NCBI GenBank assembly: GCA_035235625.1
Contig: CP141148.1
Span: forward strand, 13,827,057-13,891,056
Origin: Saururus chinensis
Lineage: Eukaryota > Streptophyta > Magnoliopsida > Piperales > Saururaceae
Direction: 5' to 3'
DNA length: 64,000 nt
Below the pieces are notes generated by a model that ran no database searches, was not told the DNA's origin, and saw nothing but the letters and a program-made list of their open reading frames with translations. The translations under genes were made by a program, and so were the position numbers. Below are positions 1 to 12,492 of the stretch, piece after piece. Numbering within the stretch: the first letter of the stretch is position 1; each line of letters opens with the position of its first letter.

Positions 1-1335
1 CGAAGAAATAGAGGGAAAAAAATTAAGAAAGAAAGAGTAGAAGAGTATTGAGGGAATAACAAGTTAAGAAATCAAGATGAGAAAACACTAAGGCATTAAG
101 GATCATTGTAACATCTAATGATGTTCTTCATGTATCATGTTATCTCAGTTAGAATCGAATGAAGATTCAATCTAACCGGAAGATATGAACATTAAAATTA
201 AAACTAAAGATAGAAAATGCTTTTGATAGATGAAGGATAAAAACAATTGTCTCTTCAAGATTTCTATGTATCCAAATCACAAAAGATCAAAAAGGACAAC
301 TTTCAACCATCTTATGTATCCAAATCACAAGGAAACAAGAAAAAGAATAATATTAAATCAACATCACTTCAAATAAACAATACTTACTTGAAACCATTGA
401 TGAAACATGAATAGAACTCCATTAGATTATTACAAATCACCTCTAGCCTTAGCTTGAGAGCTTAGAAAGCCATTACAATAAAACTAAAAATAAAATTACA
501 AAATAAAAGATGAAAATAGGAGAAGAGAGCTCCAAAGAGAAGAGAGTGCCCCTTCTATCACGTCCACCCCTCTATTTATAGTAATAGAAGGGGTTGCTTC
601 AAAGAGGAAAGTGAAATCAAATCTCTAGACTGCATCCTGATTGATTGCCTGATTGGTTGCCTGATTAGTTGCTTCTTTAGCAATGATTAAATACTAAATA
701 AATCAAATAAATCTATGATTTATTTAGGAAATAAGTATATTTGAATCTTCCTTTAAATATCCAATCAGCCTCATTGTCTTTCTTTATGTGTATCAATCAA
801 AATAAATGAAAATATTCTTTATGCGCTGGCCTCGGGTTAGTTTACTAGCTGTCTAATTGCATACCAGATTCGACCTATATATCTTCGGAATTTAGAATTT
901 TCTCCTAAAATAAGACTTGTAGCCACGGAAGTCTTCTTTCTAATGCCACCAGAATCGTATCAATCCGAATTATACAGAGAAAGATATGGTCAAAATACTA
1001 TGGCTGTGTCAATCTGTCCGAATCAGCTTCTTTCTTAATTTAATTCTCTTGATGCAAATATCAAATCAAACGGGTCCACAAGGTTGTGCTCGACCATTCC
1101 ATGTATGTTTAGACCATTAGTAGCCCATTCTTGACTTTTAAATAGCTTTGGGTAGTTGGGCTTCACTTCATATTTCAGTTGGATCCTGTTGAAGCCTGTT
1201 TAGACATGTAAACTCAATTAAGGTCCAACAACCTATTCAAAACATAAATAGCCCAAATAAGCAATGAATTAATACAAAATAGGATTGCAATTTGAAATTT
1301 GAAAATATTTTATTGAACATTATTTCAGTGCATCA
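1..1335 (-). repeat. 3' LTR of the Athila/Tat-like element (partial)
   Basis: Direct repeat of 5793-7231, reading in the same direction. It ends at the shared GTGCATCA boundary. The outer ~0.1 kb is beyond the window edge. Confidence 0.92.
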
Positions 1336-3050
1336 AATACCCCCAAACCTACTTTTTGCTAGTCCTCGAGCAAAACATAAATTAAAATAATAGAAAACAA
1401 AACTAACTACTCCACTTCCGCAGGAAATCTTGATTGCATTTAGCATATGCAACAAGCCTTTAAACCCCTAGTTTACACTAGTGGACGAGTTGTGTCTCAT
1501 GAGGGTTTGCAGTGAATCTACCCACAAAATTCAAAACTAGAATGATAAAAGAAAATTAAAATTAAAACCACGTCAAATTTACAAATCAACTCCTCCTAAA
1601 CATGTGACTTCATTTAGTAAAATCAATCATATATAATACAACTTGTCTTCTGAAACAATAATTCATTCTAACAACTTCATATTGGTGACAAGTACTCATA
1701 CATACATAATGGTTTTAGAAAAATAGACATTGCCAAGTAATTATACAATCTCATTCACATGAATCGAACAACTCAATGTGTCTCATGTCCACTCAGCAAT
1801 TTCAATTTTAACACTCAAAAATAGGCATTGGCATCCATTCATTTTCAAGAGATTATAATAGAGAATCATGCAAAAATTTTCTTAAAAAGTAAAACACCCT
1901 AGATCACCTGACAACTCATTCAAGATATAATTGCATAATGTCCTACTAGAATTTTATGCTCATCTCATATGACATGTGTAAGGCTTAGCCTTTTAAGCTT
2001 TCTATAAGATCCATGTAATAAGTGTTAGGTCAGTAACTCCCAATACAGTTGGCTCAGGGCACTAGGTGTTAAAGCACCCCTCAGGCTTAATAACTTGAAC
2101 CAAATAGACTTCAAGGCTATGCATGTCATAAATTAGTCAACTCTACCTTTTGACTCGAACACCCTATGCTTAGTGAGGCACGCCGAGTCCCGATCTACTC
2201 AATAGAGTGACTTTAATTTTTCATTCATTTTTTTCATATTTTTTTGTTTTTTTTTAGCACATTATACAATCAACTTGAATTGTGTTGACAACAAGTCCTC
2301 GATTGTTCTACAAACCAAGAATAATGAAGCTCAAAACTCTATCATGATAACATGAATACTACTAGATCATGCCAAAGTTTTACTCTCATAAGAAAATAAT
2401 TACTTAGATTCAATGATATCCACCAAGACGTAAGACCATAATCAAGAGCTCGAATTCTCACTTAGGCAAATGTTTTGCTTTGTTTTTTTTTTGTCAAAAT
2501 AAGAGCACAAAAAACCAATATGAAGTAATCAGAACTCAAAATCATTAAATATGTCAAGTCATATTCTGAATAGTATGATATCATTAAACAAAGTCACATG
2601 TCTAAAAGAAGCATCAATGTAATAAGCAAAAACATAAATCTAACTAATTTTTAAAAAAAAAATTTCATTTTTTAAGTACAAAAAAAAAACATAAAAGAAA
2701 AATCTCTTTTCTACACCCCCAAACCTAAAATAAACATTGTCCTCAATGTTGTAATATAAGAAAAGAGGAAAGAAGAGATAATATATCGGTTGATGTGTTC
2801 ATGTACATAGCTATGAAAAGAAAAATAGTCAATAAAGCACAAGCATAGTCACATTAGGGTAAATCAATAATGAATCATATAAGCACACCCTAATAATGAT
2901 TAGAGCAAGCGACAAAGATAATAAACTAAAAACTAACTAAAGAAAATAAATAAATAAAAAACTAACTATTAAACAAAAATTACTATCAAAACAAAAAGTG
3001 GGTTGCCTCCCAGGAGCGCTAAGTTTACTGTCTTCAGCCAGACACACCTT
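1336..3050 (-). other. Non-coding 3' internal region of the Athila/Tat-like element
   Basis: AT-rich internal DNA between the 3' LTR and the protease region. It starts with the polypurine tract at about 1336-1350. Two C-rich patches (near 1340 and 2715) carry similar ACCCCCAAACCTA words. No open frame of note is seen. Confidence 0.6.
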
Positions 3051-3053
3051 CAT

Positions 3054-4280
3054 CTAAACCCATCCAGGGTCCTTCAAAGCAATTATCTTCTCTTTATCAA
3101 TTCTAATCAAATTAGAGTGAGTTAAGCAAATATTTAGTGGATCATTAGAATAAATAAAAGGAAAAGCATCCTCCACTAAACTCTCAACCATGTCAACTTC
3201 AAAAGTATCATCGAAGTCTGATGGTTGTCTACTGGCATCAAATACATTTAACTCACATGTCAAGTTACCAAAAGAAAGCCTCATCACTCCATTCCGACAA
3301 TTTATTAGAGCATTAGATGTAGCAAGGAATGGACGACCTAAAATCACAGGGATTTGAGAAGATGCATTTGAAACCAGTTGTGTGTCTAAAACAATGAAGT
3401 CCACTGGAAAATAAAATTTGTCCACTTGAACAAAGACATCTTCTACTATTCCTCTTGGCCTTTTGATTGAGCGGTCAGCAAGTTGAAGTGTTATGTTGGT
3501 GGGTTTCAAATCGGCTAGACCTAATTGCTCATAAACAGAATAAGGTAAAAGATTAACACTTGCCCCAAGATCAAGCAAAGCTTTTTCAATTCTATAATTC
3601 CCAATTATACAAGATATGGTTGGACAACCAGGATCTTTATATTTGGGTGGGGTATTTTGTTGCAAAATTGCACTTACTTGTTCTGTCAAAAATGTCTTCT
3701 TTTGTACATTTAGCTTACGCTTGATTGTACAAAGGTCTTTCAAAAATTTTGCATAAGATGGAATTTGTTTAATGGCATCTAAGAGAGGAATGTTAATTTT
3801 TACTTGTTTAAAAATTTCAAGAATGTCATTATTTGGTACGAATTTAGAGGAAGATTGTAACCTTTGAGGAAAAGGAGGAGGAATAGGAGAAACACAATCA
3901 GAGTTGTTAAGTTCATCACCATGTTTAGAATTCAAAGACTCCTTAGGTTCAACAACCTTCATTGGAATGTCTTTGTTAATGACTTTTCCACTTCTCAAAG
4001 TGGTAATGGACTTAGCATGCTCTTCTTGTGAACTTGAAGAATTCAATTTTTCAATTACAAATTGACCTTTAGGATTTGGTTGAGGTTGAGAAGGAAACTT
4101 CCCTTTTTCTTGAGTGCTCAAAGTTGTGGTCAATTGAGTGATAGAAGTCTTCAAGTCATTGATGGCTTGCATTGTTTGGTTGTTGATTGTTGCTTGACTT
4201 TGCATGAATTCTTGCAATGTGTCTTCAAGAGTCTTCTTATGTGGTGGAACATAATTTGAGGAAGAAGGGGGTACCTGCAT
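3054..4280 (-). CDS. Gag C-terminal part and aspartic protease of the gypsy element
   Basis: A 408-codon frame. The N-terminal part is the low-complexity gag linker typical of Athila/Tat gag (runs of Q, S and T ending in PNPKGQ). The C-terminal half is a retropepsin-like domain with the motif ALLDLGASVNLLP, where the usual DTG/DSG-type active site reads DLG, followed by a VILGRPFL motif. These are the usual landmarks of plant gypsy protease. The product would cleave the element's own polyprotein. Treated as a fossil part of the element at 1-7231. Confidence 0.75.
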   Translation of the reverse strand: MQVPPSSSNYVPPHKKTLEDTLQEFMQSQATINNQTMQAINDLKTSITQLTTTLSTQEKGKFPSQPQPNPKGQFVIEKLNSSSSQEEHAKSITTLRSGKVINKDIPMKVVEPKESLNSKHGDELNNSDCVSPIPPPFPQRLQSSSKFVPNNDILEIFKQVKINIPLLDAIKQIPSYAKFLKDLCTIKRKLNVQKKTFLTEQVSAILQQNTPPKYKDPGCPTISCIIGNYRIEKALLDLGASVNLLPYSVYEQLGLADLKPTNITLQLADRSIKRPRGIVEDVFVQVDKFYFPVDFIVLDTQLVSNASSQIPVILGRPFLATSNALINCRNGVMRLSFGNLTCELNVFDASRQPSDFDDTFEVDMVESLVEDAFPFIYSNDPLNICLTHSNLIRIDKEKIIALKDPGWV

Positions 4281-4661
4281 ATTAGACTCATTTCTCCAAC
4301 TAAAGTTTGGATGATTTCTCCAATTAGGAGTATAAGTTTCAGAATAAGGAGAAGAGAAAGGCCTTTTCTAGGTATTCATAACATTTGCTTGAGTATACAA
4401 CACCTCTTGAAAAGCAGGGATTGTTGGACAATCATGTGTTTGGTGTCCATCACTCTCACATATACTACAAATATCTTGTGCTTTCTGAGAAGCTTTAGAC
4501 ATGTTTTCCCTATTAATTTCCATAGCCTCAACTTTTCTAGTTAAACTTGTAATTTTTGCTTTTACATCATCCTCTTCTTTAAGAAGGTACAAGCCTCCCT
4601 TAGTTGGCCCATTAGATTTGGTTTTATTACTACTTTCAAATTCATTAAAATCTTCCCATGA

Positions 4662-5471
4662 TTAAGAATTTTCAGCTAACATATCAAAATAGTCCCATGC
4701 TTCCTCAGGTTCTTTACTCAAAAATTCTCCATTACACATCATTTTAACAAATTGCCTCATTTGAGAAGTCAAACCATTATAAAAGACACTAATTGTACGC
4801 CATGTTTCATATCTATGATGTGGGCACAACAATAAAAGTTCTTTAAATCTTTCCCAACATTGAAAGAAAGTCTCATTTTCTTTTTGTGAAAAATTCATGA
4901 TGTTCTTTCTAAGTGTATTAGTTTTATGGGTGGGGAAAAACTTTTTCAAAAATTCTCTTTGCATTTCTTGCCATGATCCAATGGATTTTGGCTTCAAAGA
5001 ATTCAACCAATTTTTTGTCTTTTCCTTCAAAGAAAAAGAAAAGAGTTTTAATCTAATAGCATTATTTGAAACATTTTGGTTTGGCAAAGTTGCACAAACC
5101 TCTTCAAACTCTTTTAAATGCAAATATGGGCTTTCTGAATCTAGGCCATGAAATTTGGGTAGTAATTGAATTACACCCGGCTTGAGTTCAAAACCACCTA
5201 CATTAGTTGAAAAAATCATGCAAAAAGGAGAACTTAATCTAGTTTGTTGCAAATAATCACGCAAGGTTTTAACTTGAACATTTTGTGCATTATTATCCTC
5301 ATTATCACTTATTAGTTCCTCATTAGTTCTTAGATCATCCATTGTATCAAAATAAAGATAATTTTCAAAAGATTTGTTCACTCTTTTCAATCGTCCAGAA
5401 TTATCACACACCCATGTGAACATGCAACAACAATTTTTTTTTTTTAGTAATAAACAAAAGTAAAAGTGCAA
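4662..5471 (-). CDS. Gag N-terminal/capsid region of the gypsy element
   Basis: A 269-codon frame with the plant retrotransposon gag domain. Recognisable blocks are FELKPGVIQLLPKFHGL, SPYLHLKEFEEVC, IRLKLFSFSLKEKTKNWL and ETFFQCWERFKELLLLCPHH, all typical of Athila/Retand-class gag. It lies just inside the 5' LTR and primer site, as expected for gag. Structural capsid-like role; fossil part of the element. Confidence 0.8.
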   Translation of the reverse strand: MHFYFCLLLKKKNCCCMFTWVCDNSGRLKRVNKSFENYLYFDTMDDLRTNEELISDNEDNNAQNVQVKTLRDYLQQTRLSSPFCMIFSTNVGGFELKPGVIQLLPKFHGLDSESPYLHLKEFEEVCATLPNQNVSNNAIRLKLFSFSLKEKTKNWLNSLKPKSIGSWQEMQREFLKKFFPTHKTNTLRKNIMNFSQKENETFFQCWERFKELLLLCPHHRYETWRTISVFYNGLTSQMRQFVKMMCNGEFLSKEPEEAWDYFDMLAENS

Positions 5472-5768
5472 AAATTAAATGACAAAATATAAAAGTTAGA
5501 GAGTTAGAAGTTAATAGAAAAAAATTAAAATTGCAACATAAGGCCAAAGGCACTATCAAGGTACACGTTTGATCCCGAAAAATTTTTGGTAGTAACGTGG
5601 GTAGTGCCTCCGGTCTCAAAAAAAGAAAAATTACAGAATTTAAATACTAAAAGTAAATGACATAAAGTAAATGACTGAATTTAAAGAGTTAGTGTGCAAA
5701 AATAAAAGTTAGAAAATTAGTAAAGTTAGAATGTTTTTTTCGTAACGGATTCTTGTCACACGTTGCAA

Positions 5769-5786
5769 TCCCGGGCAACGGCGCCA
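5769..5786 (-). other. Primer binding site, tRNA-Asp type
   Basis: Read on the minus strand it begins TGGCGCCGTTGCC, six bases inside the 5' LTR end. This is the standard Athila/Tat primer site and fixes element orientation. Confidence 0.85.
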
Positions 5787-5792
5787 ATTTAT

Positions 5793-7231
5793 TGTTACGT
5801 CTGAAACAAGACTATGAAGAAGTCAAATTCAGATTTATTTTACTTGCTAATTATAGTAGACAAGGTCGATCCACAGGGAAAGCCTTGTGCAACAAAGAAT
5901 ATAGTTATGAAGAAATAGAGGAAGAAAAATTAAGAAAGAAAGAGTAGAAGAGTATTGAGGGAATAACAAGTTAAGAAATCAAGATGAGAAAACACTAAGG
6001 CATTAAGGATCATTGTAACATCTAATGATGTTCTTCATGTATCATGTTATCTCAGTTAGAATCAAATGAAGATTCTATCTAACCGGAAGATATGAACATT
6101 AAAATTAAAACTAAAGATAGAAAATGCTTTTGATAGATGAAGGATAAAAACAATTGTCTCTTCAAGATTTCTATGTATCCAAATCACAAAAGATCAAAAA
6201 GGACAACCTTCAACCATCTTATGTATCCAAATCACAAAGAAACAAGAAAAAGAACAATATTAAATCAACATCATTTCAAATAAACAATACTTACTTGAAA
6301 CCATTGATGAAACATGAATAGAACTCCATTAGATTATTATAAATCACCTCTAGCTTTAGCTTGAGACCTTAGAAAGCCATTACAATAAAACTAAAAATAA
6401 AATTACAAAATGAAAGAAGAAAATAGGAGAAGAGAGCTCCAAAGAGGAGAGAGTGCCCCTTCTATCACGTCCACCCCTCTATTTATAGGAATAGAAGGGG
6501 TTGCTTCAAAGAGGAAAGTGAAATCAAATCTCTAGATTGCATCCTGATTGATTGCCTGATTTGTTGCTTCTTTGGCAATGATTAGATACTAAATAAATCA
6601 AATAAATCTATGATTTATTTAGAAAATAAGTATCTTTGAATCTTCCTTTAAATATCCAATCAGCCTCATTGTCTTTCTTTATGTGTATCAATCAAAATCA
6701 ATGAAAATATTCTTTATGTGCTGGCCTCAGGTTAGTTTATTAGCTGTCTAATTGCATACCAGATTCGACCTATATATCTTCGGAATTTGGAATTTTCTCC
6801 TGAAATAAGACTTATCGCCACGGAAGTCTTCTTTCCAATGCCACCAGAATCATATCAATCCTAATTATACAGAGAACGATATGGTCAAAATACTATAGCT
6901 GTATCAATCTGTCCGAATCAGCTTCTTTCCTAATTTAGTTCTCTTGATGCAAATATCAAATCAAACGGGTCCACAAGGTTGTGCTCGACCATTCCATGTA
7001 TGTTTAGACCATTAGGAGCTCATTCTTGACTTTTAAATAGCTTTGGGTAGTTGGGCTTCACTTTATATTCCAGTTGGATCCTGTTGAAGCCTGTTTAGAC
7101 ATGTAAACTCAATTAAGGTCCAACTAACCTATTCAAAACATAAATAGCCCAAATAAGTAATGAATTAATACAAAATAGGATTGCAATTTGAAATTTGAAA
7201 ACATTTTATTGAACATTATTTTAGTGCATCA
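5793..7231 (-). repeat. 5' LTR of the Athila/Tat-like element
   Basis: 1,439 bp, bounded (plus-strand reading) by TGTTACG and GTGCATCA, giving TG...CA ends. Near-identical to 1-1335. Confidence 0.92.
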
Positions 7232-7480
7232 GTGCCTTATTTTTTTTAAAATAAAAAATTTTCTTCCCTCACTCGTCTCTCTCTTCTATCTCTGCCCTTC
7301 TCTATCTCTCCTCTTTTCTCTCTCCTCTCTCTCTACTTTATCTCTCTCCTCCCTCTCTACCCTCACTCTACTTTATCTCTCTCTGCCCTCTCTCTTCCCT
7401 TCTCTCCTCCTCTCTAGACTCTCTCTCCTTCATCACTCTCTCCTCCCCTCTCTCTCTTCCCTTCACATACACATGATGAA
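7232..7480. repeat. CT-rich low-complexity tract
   Basis: Almost pure C/T on the plus strand (CTCTCTC and TCCCT words) over about 230 bp. Frames through it give only Ser/Leu-rich sequence and are not a gene. A similar tract is at 12891-13075. Confidence 0.8.
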
Positions 7481-8950
7481 GCTTTATAATTCATCGCGTA
7501 TAAATTATAATAAAACTTATAACTATAAATAATTTGGATCGGGCCAATGTTGCATTTCCGTTAGTCGCCTCCATACGTATTGGATAACATTTACAATATT
7601 ATTCCAATATTATCGGATCTGAACGTAATTCTACCTAACGGCCATTACATATATTAAGCATCACAAAATTATATACGTTAATATATATAATACTTAAATT
7701 CAATCAGAATCATATTGAAGCTGTAATCTATCGGAGTCAAGTGGAAGCTAATAAATCAATGAAATCGCACATCTCACTCTACCATAGAGTTGGATCAATC
7801 ACATTCACACATTTCGCTCTACCCCAGAGCGAGACTGAATACATCACACATCTCGTTCTATCCCAAAGTGAGACAAGTCACATATAGTCACATCTAAACA
7901 CAACATATCAGAACACTTCAGATCATATCATATAAAACATAACAAAGCAATTCAAATCCAAATATATCGAAATATAGATCATAGCAAATCATACATCTTA
8001 GTTAGTATATTATTATCACTAATTAAGATGTGCATGCATATAAGTCATTTAACATCGTGAGTTAACTACTTAGAATGGATACATATTCTTAGCCCATATT
8101 AAAACAGAAAATCAAAAATACTTACTCATAGGAGATACCGGAAGTGGCAGACTTAGTGTCCCTTCACATGGAGGTGCTTCTTACTTTCCGTGCTCGAAGA
8201 CAATGGACAGAACATCCTCTTTTTCTTTCTCAAGTGACGGGCAGGGACTCTACTTATCTCAAGGTGTTTCCTCCTCATAAGGTCTCCAAATCAGAGAACG
8301 GACCCCTCCATTCCATAGAGCACACTCAATTTACGTGAGAATGCCTCTCAAATAGGCTAAATCGAAGTCAGAACGATTAGACACGGAGAAAGAGAAGTTC
8401 TCTTGTGCTCGAAGACAACGGGTAGGACCTCTCCTTCTCTTAGAGAATTTTCTCCTTATACGGTTTTCAACTCAAAGAAAGGACCCCTCCATTGCGTAAA
8501 ACACGCTTGATTTAGTCAAGAACGTTCCTTGAATAGACTAAATCAGACTCAGAACTCTCAGAAACGGAAAAAAACAAAGTTTGTTCGTGCTCAAGGATGA
8601 TGGGTAGGACCTCTCATTCTCTTGGGGTGTTTCCTCCTTATATGGTCTCTAACTCGAAGAAAGGACCCTGTCATTACATGGAGCACACTCGATTTAATTA
8701 AGAATGTCTCTTAAACGGCCTTGATCAGACTCAGAATGCTCAGAGATGGAGAAAACGAAGTTCGTTGGTTCTTAAGGACAATGAGTAGGACCTCTCCTTC
8801 TCCATTGCGTAGAGCACACTCAATTTACTTAAGAATGCCTTTTGAATGGGCTTAATTGAACTCACAATGCTCAGAAGCGGAGAAAATGAAGGTTTGGCTA
8901 AAAAACTAGAAGAAGAGGGTTATTTATAGCCCTGAGCGGCCCAAACCAGC
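7481..8950 (-). repeat. Reversed fossil LTR fragment related to the LTR at 9176-12492
   Basis: Read on the minus strand, about 7500-7700 resembles about 11900-12010 of the LTR to its right. Shared blocks in order include GTAGAA, ATCCGATAATATTGG/ATCCAATCTTGTTGG, CTAACGG/CTAACATCGG and TTGGCCCGATC. This suggests a diverged LTR of the same gypsy lineage in opposite orientation. The boundaries are not clear. Confidence 0.45.
8190..8895. repeat. Four tandem repeats of about 182 bp
   Basis: Units start near 8191, 8404, 8587 and 8768. Each opens with a GTGCTCGAAGACAA-like word, then GGGTAGGACCTCTCCTTCTC, then GAAAGGACCCCTCCATT, and ends near GCTCAGAAACGGAGAAAA. The first unit is longer and the last is shortened. 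They lie inside the reversed LTR fragment. Confidence 0.8.
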
Positions 8951-9175
8951 TGCGCCGCGCTACTAGAAACAAAGGTGCTACTGATTATGTGGTGGCACCC
9001 GCAGTAATGAGCATTGCCGTTCTCATCCATGCGTTATGTGTAACGACCTGTTAAATTATAAGTTGCAGTTGATGTGGTTTGAAAGGGTAGAACGGCTTTT
9101 GAGTTAGAGGCCAAGTTTGAAAAGGGTTAGCCGTGGCGAATTGCGAGTTCGCAATTCTTTTAAGGAGGGAAGAAT

Positions 9176-12100
9176 GTAATATCCCGAATTTTCCTGGGTT
9201 TTGAAAATTAAATACGTGAAAAATAGGGTGTTTAACCTATTGACATTCTTATTAGAATAACGTTCTCCCTAAATATAATTTGGGGATGAAACTAATTCTA
9301 ATAGAAAGTAGGCAGATAGAGCTTCGAAACGCCACCAAGAACGTGTGAATTGGAGTTCGGATGAGGGAGATACGACTGTTCAAAGTTGAACATATCGTAT
9401 AGGGCCCGTTTACCCGATTTAGACACGTATTTGGCCTGTTTAAGTCATTTTGCGGGCCCTGTTATTTATAATTCCGAAATTAATTTTTAAGGTCCCAATT
9501 AGGTGGCTTAATTGGGGAGGATTACCCAAATTATAGGTGGGTTAGGAATCCTAATCCCCATGCCTATAAAAAGGCTTTTGAGGGCACAATTAAAGGGAGG
9601 CTGGACCCTTGAGGGAAGGAGGAGCCACCGATAGAATTTTCTGGCGAGGCTCCAGCAAAGCTCCGGCAACGGTGGATAGACCACAAATCGGAAATTAAGG
9701 TAGGGATGTGGCTGATGATTAATAAATGTTTTATTAATTAGATTTGATTAAAAATCATATGTCTGCACTTTGGTTTATATGAACAGGGTTCTGTAGACCA
9801 TCTATTTAGTTTTTACTGCCCAGTTGCCAGACGGCCTACGCCGTTCGGCCAGTAACCGGCTAGCCGTCATCTGGCTGCAACTTCATGCGGGCCAGCCTCC
9901 GGCTCATAGTCGCCGCTGATAGACTACCGGCTAGTGCATAGAAAGCAAAAAAAAAGGGAAATAGCTGGCCACGCTGGCTGAGGCCATGCTAGTCGTGGCC
10001 GCGTCGGTCCCAGCCGTGCCAGACTAGGCCACGACGGCCCCGGATGCACCGTCCTGGGATGCGCTAGCTCCGGCCGCGGCGGCATCGCCATCTGTAAAAA
10101 AACAAAAAACTAAAACAGCCGCTTTGTCCTCGGCCATCCGCCGGACAAAGGAAAGGCCTCAGCCTTGCCCGCTGGGATGCCCGGGGGAAGGGCGGCACCG
10201 CCAGATGCCAAGCGGCCTCTGGCCGATCGCGGGGAAGATGACCCGCGATGCAGGTCGTCTGTGTGCTCCGGGCCGTGTCGGGTGGCCCGACCCGGTTCAG
10301 TTCGGCTAAATAAAAAAGAATTAAGGAGGGGAGTGAACCGGGTCCGGTTCATGGGGATAAAAGTGTCAAATAAATTCTAGAAAAATACTCATGCACCTGG
10401 AGAGGTTTGGAAATATTCTGACCAAGTTTCCGCATGGGAAAAAATCCCAGAGACTATGAAATAACCTTTTTACCCCTATTAATTAATTATCATATAATAT
10501 TAACTTACCCGAGTTCGAGGCTCTGGTTCAAGGGCCTATGAGTGGATCTAAAAATTGGGGAAATTCTCAGTGCTAGTGTAATGGGAACATAATTATAGGA
10601 CAAACCTTTTGGTGAGAAAAAATGCCATTGAGTGGGTAATTGACCTTCTTGCCCCTAGGGTTAATCGTAAACCGTTAAGTCAACCTAAGTCGGTTCAAGG
10701 GGTTCACAACCCCGTCACATGCTAGAAAAATTACACAGAGTCCATGAAGTCAAGTAGTATGTTTGAGTTCAATTATGGACCCGTCAGATTTCATTAAGGC
10801 CTTAAATCAAATAACAAAAATACCCTTATGCAAATCGGCCCGCATTTGTGTGAATGTTGTTAACGGGCCAATGTGATATTGAAACCTTTGGAGAGGTTAA
10901 AGACTTACCTGAGTGCAGAGAGGACTATATCCAATGTTGGATAATTACTCTAATGCCCTTAGGTACATTACGACTAGTTTCATAAAGATTTATTAAGATA
11001 ACACAAGGAGGGTTAGGGCATGAGAGCTCGAATAATTCTTATATCATTAATGAATTTTAATATTGATATTATGATCTGTTTGGACGTGTGTAGTTCTGAT
11101 GGTTTATGTTGTTCTTTGTTTCGATTTTTGATATTGATGTTGTGATAGTAATTTATCATTATCTTAAGATTATTGAAAGATTAATTAATGGGGTTTAATA
11201 GCTTTGGATTGGGCGAGAACACCTAATTAAGATAAAGATTAAAATACCTCAGAGGGGTCTGGGACTAGTTCATACAGTGAACAAAGCCTTTGACCTAACA
11301 TTTTGCCTTGGTTGATGAACTGATGGCATGTCTCGAGTGGTAAACCTTAGTCTAGAAGGGACTAATAGGGTTTGGGATAGTCATTCGGAATCCTGGCTTG
11401 TAGATGACCAAGATAGGGTTCAGAATGGTTTCCTAAGTTTTAGATCTTTTGAGGAGCCACTGATTTGACCATGTAGTTGCACCTCCCCATTGGAGGGAGT
11501 TCCATGTGAGTCGGGCTTACCGCAGATCTATTGAGGATCTTTTAGTATACACACATTTAGGGTCGCTGACATCCTGCTTGGTTGGCGTCTCTGACTACTT
11601 CTGTTTAGGTGCAATTGTGGGTCATGCCCTTCCACTCTGGTCAAGTCCTTATGGGCTAAGTTGGGAGATGGGACTTCCTGGTGGATTCCAGGGTGTTTCG
11701 TTGTCATTTGTCACTTAGGTTGACATTTGATGAGTCTGTCTGTCATTGGGATTAGACGGGAATATTAATTATCGAACAATTGTTCAAGAGATAATTAATA
11801 ACATTGATTGATATTGCTTATTTAATTAGAATAAGTGAAACAATTAAAGGACTTGCATAAAATGTAGGTTGCTTGAAAATACTTAAGCATTTCACGTGTG
11901 ATATTATGCTTCTTAGTATAGTGTAGTATTAGGTAGAACTACGTCTGGATCCAATCTTGTTGGAAACATTGGAGATGTTGACTGATGAGTACGTAGGCAA
12001 CTAACATCGGGTGATGTTGGCCCGATCAAAAAAATATTAAATTTTATTTTTGTTCTTTTGAATGCTCCTCCAAGGGGAGGAGATGTTTTGTTGCCTGTTT

Positions 12101-12492
12101 GATTTTATTTGCTTGCAAGTTCTTTAGATGAGGACGTTGCGAGATCAGGACGTTGGTGGGCATTTAAGGACGACGTTGCATTAGTGGGATCTAGTTTCTT
12201 ACTTCTGCAATCATGTAAGTAATTGTAATTACTGGCGTGAAAGCCAACTTTAATTGGTTATTTATTTTCGAAAAGATGATAAACTTGTACTTAGAGGGTT
12301 AACCTACTATTTACAGAATTTGACATGTATAATAATATCATATTTTTGATATTCGTATTTGTGAACCCCAGTTATCACGACCTGGATATTTAATCGGATG
12401 ATTTGTTTTGTGTTTAAGAAAGAAAAAAAATTATCGTAATTTATTGTGTGTCCTTTATTGTAAAAAAGGTTTTAAAAATCCGGGCCATGACA
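9176..12492 (+). repeat. Long (3.3 kb) gypsy LTR, Tekay/Del-like, probably a 3' LTR
   Basis: Begins TGTAATATCCCGAATTTTCC, the usual start of Tekay/Del-type plant gypsy LTRs, and ends GGGCCATGACA. Just upstream is a purine-rich AAGGAGGGAAGAA, as expected next to a 3' LTR. It contains a GC-rich stretch (9820-10300) and the TTGGCCCGATC block shared with the reversed fragment to its left. The partner LTR and coding region are not in the window. Short frames inside it look like chance. Fossil. Confidence 0.65.

Larger units (their letters stand above)
1..7231 (-). mobile_element. Ty3/gypsy LTR element, Athila/Tat-like, cut by left window edge
   Basis: The 5' LTR is at 5793-7231 and the 3' LTR at 1-1335, so the element reads on the minus strand. 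Next to the 5' LTR is a primer site starting TGGCGCCGTTGCC, complementary to the 3' end of tRNA-Asp as in Athila/Tat elements. A purine tract (read on minus as AGGTTTGGGGGTATT) abuts the 3' LTR. The internal 4.5 kb shows gag and an aspartic protease; no reverse transcriptase or integrase was recognised, so it looks non-autonomous. By eye the LTRs differ at about six places in the first ~320 aligned bases, so the insertion is fairly young. About 0.1 kb of the 3' LTR lies outside the window. Confidence 0.9.

Noticed and set aside
7188-7532. 114-codon Ser/Leu-rich frame on plus
   Set aside because: It is produced by a CT-rich low-complexity tract overlapping the LTR edge; no domain or gene context.
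10110-10380. Overlapping short frames on both strands in GC-rich DNA
   Set aside because: They lie inside a gypsy LTR and use all frames equally, as expected of GC-rich non-coding DNA.
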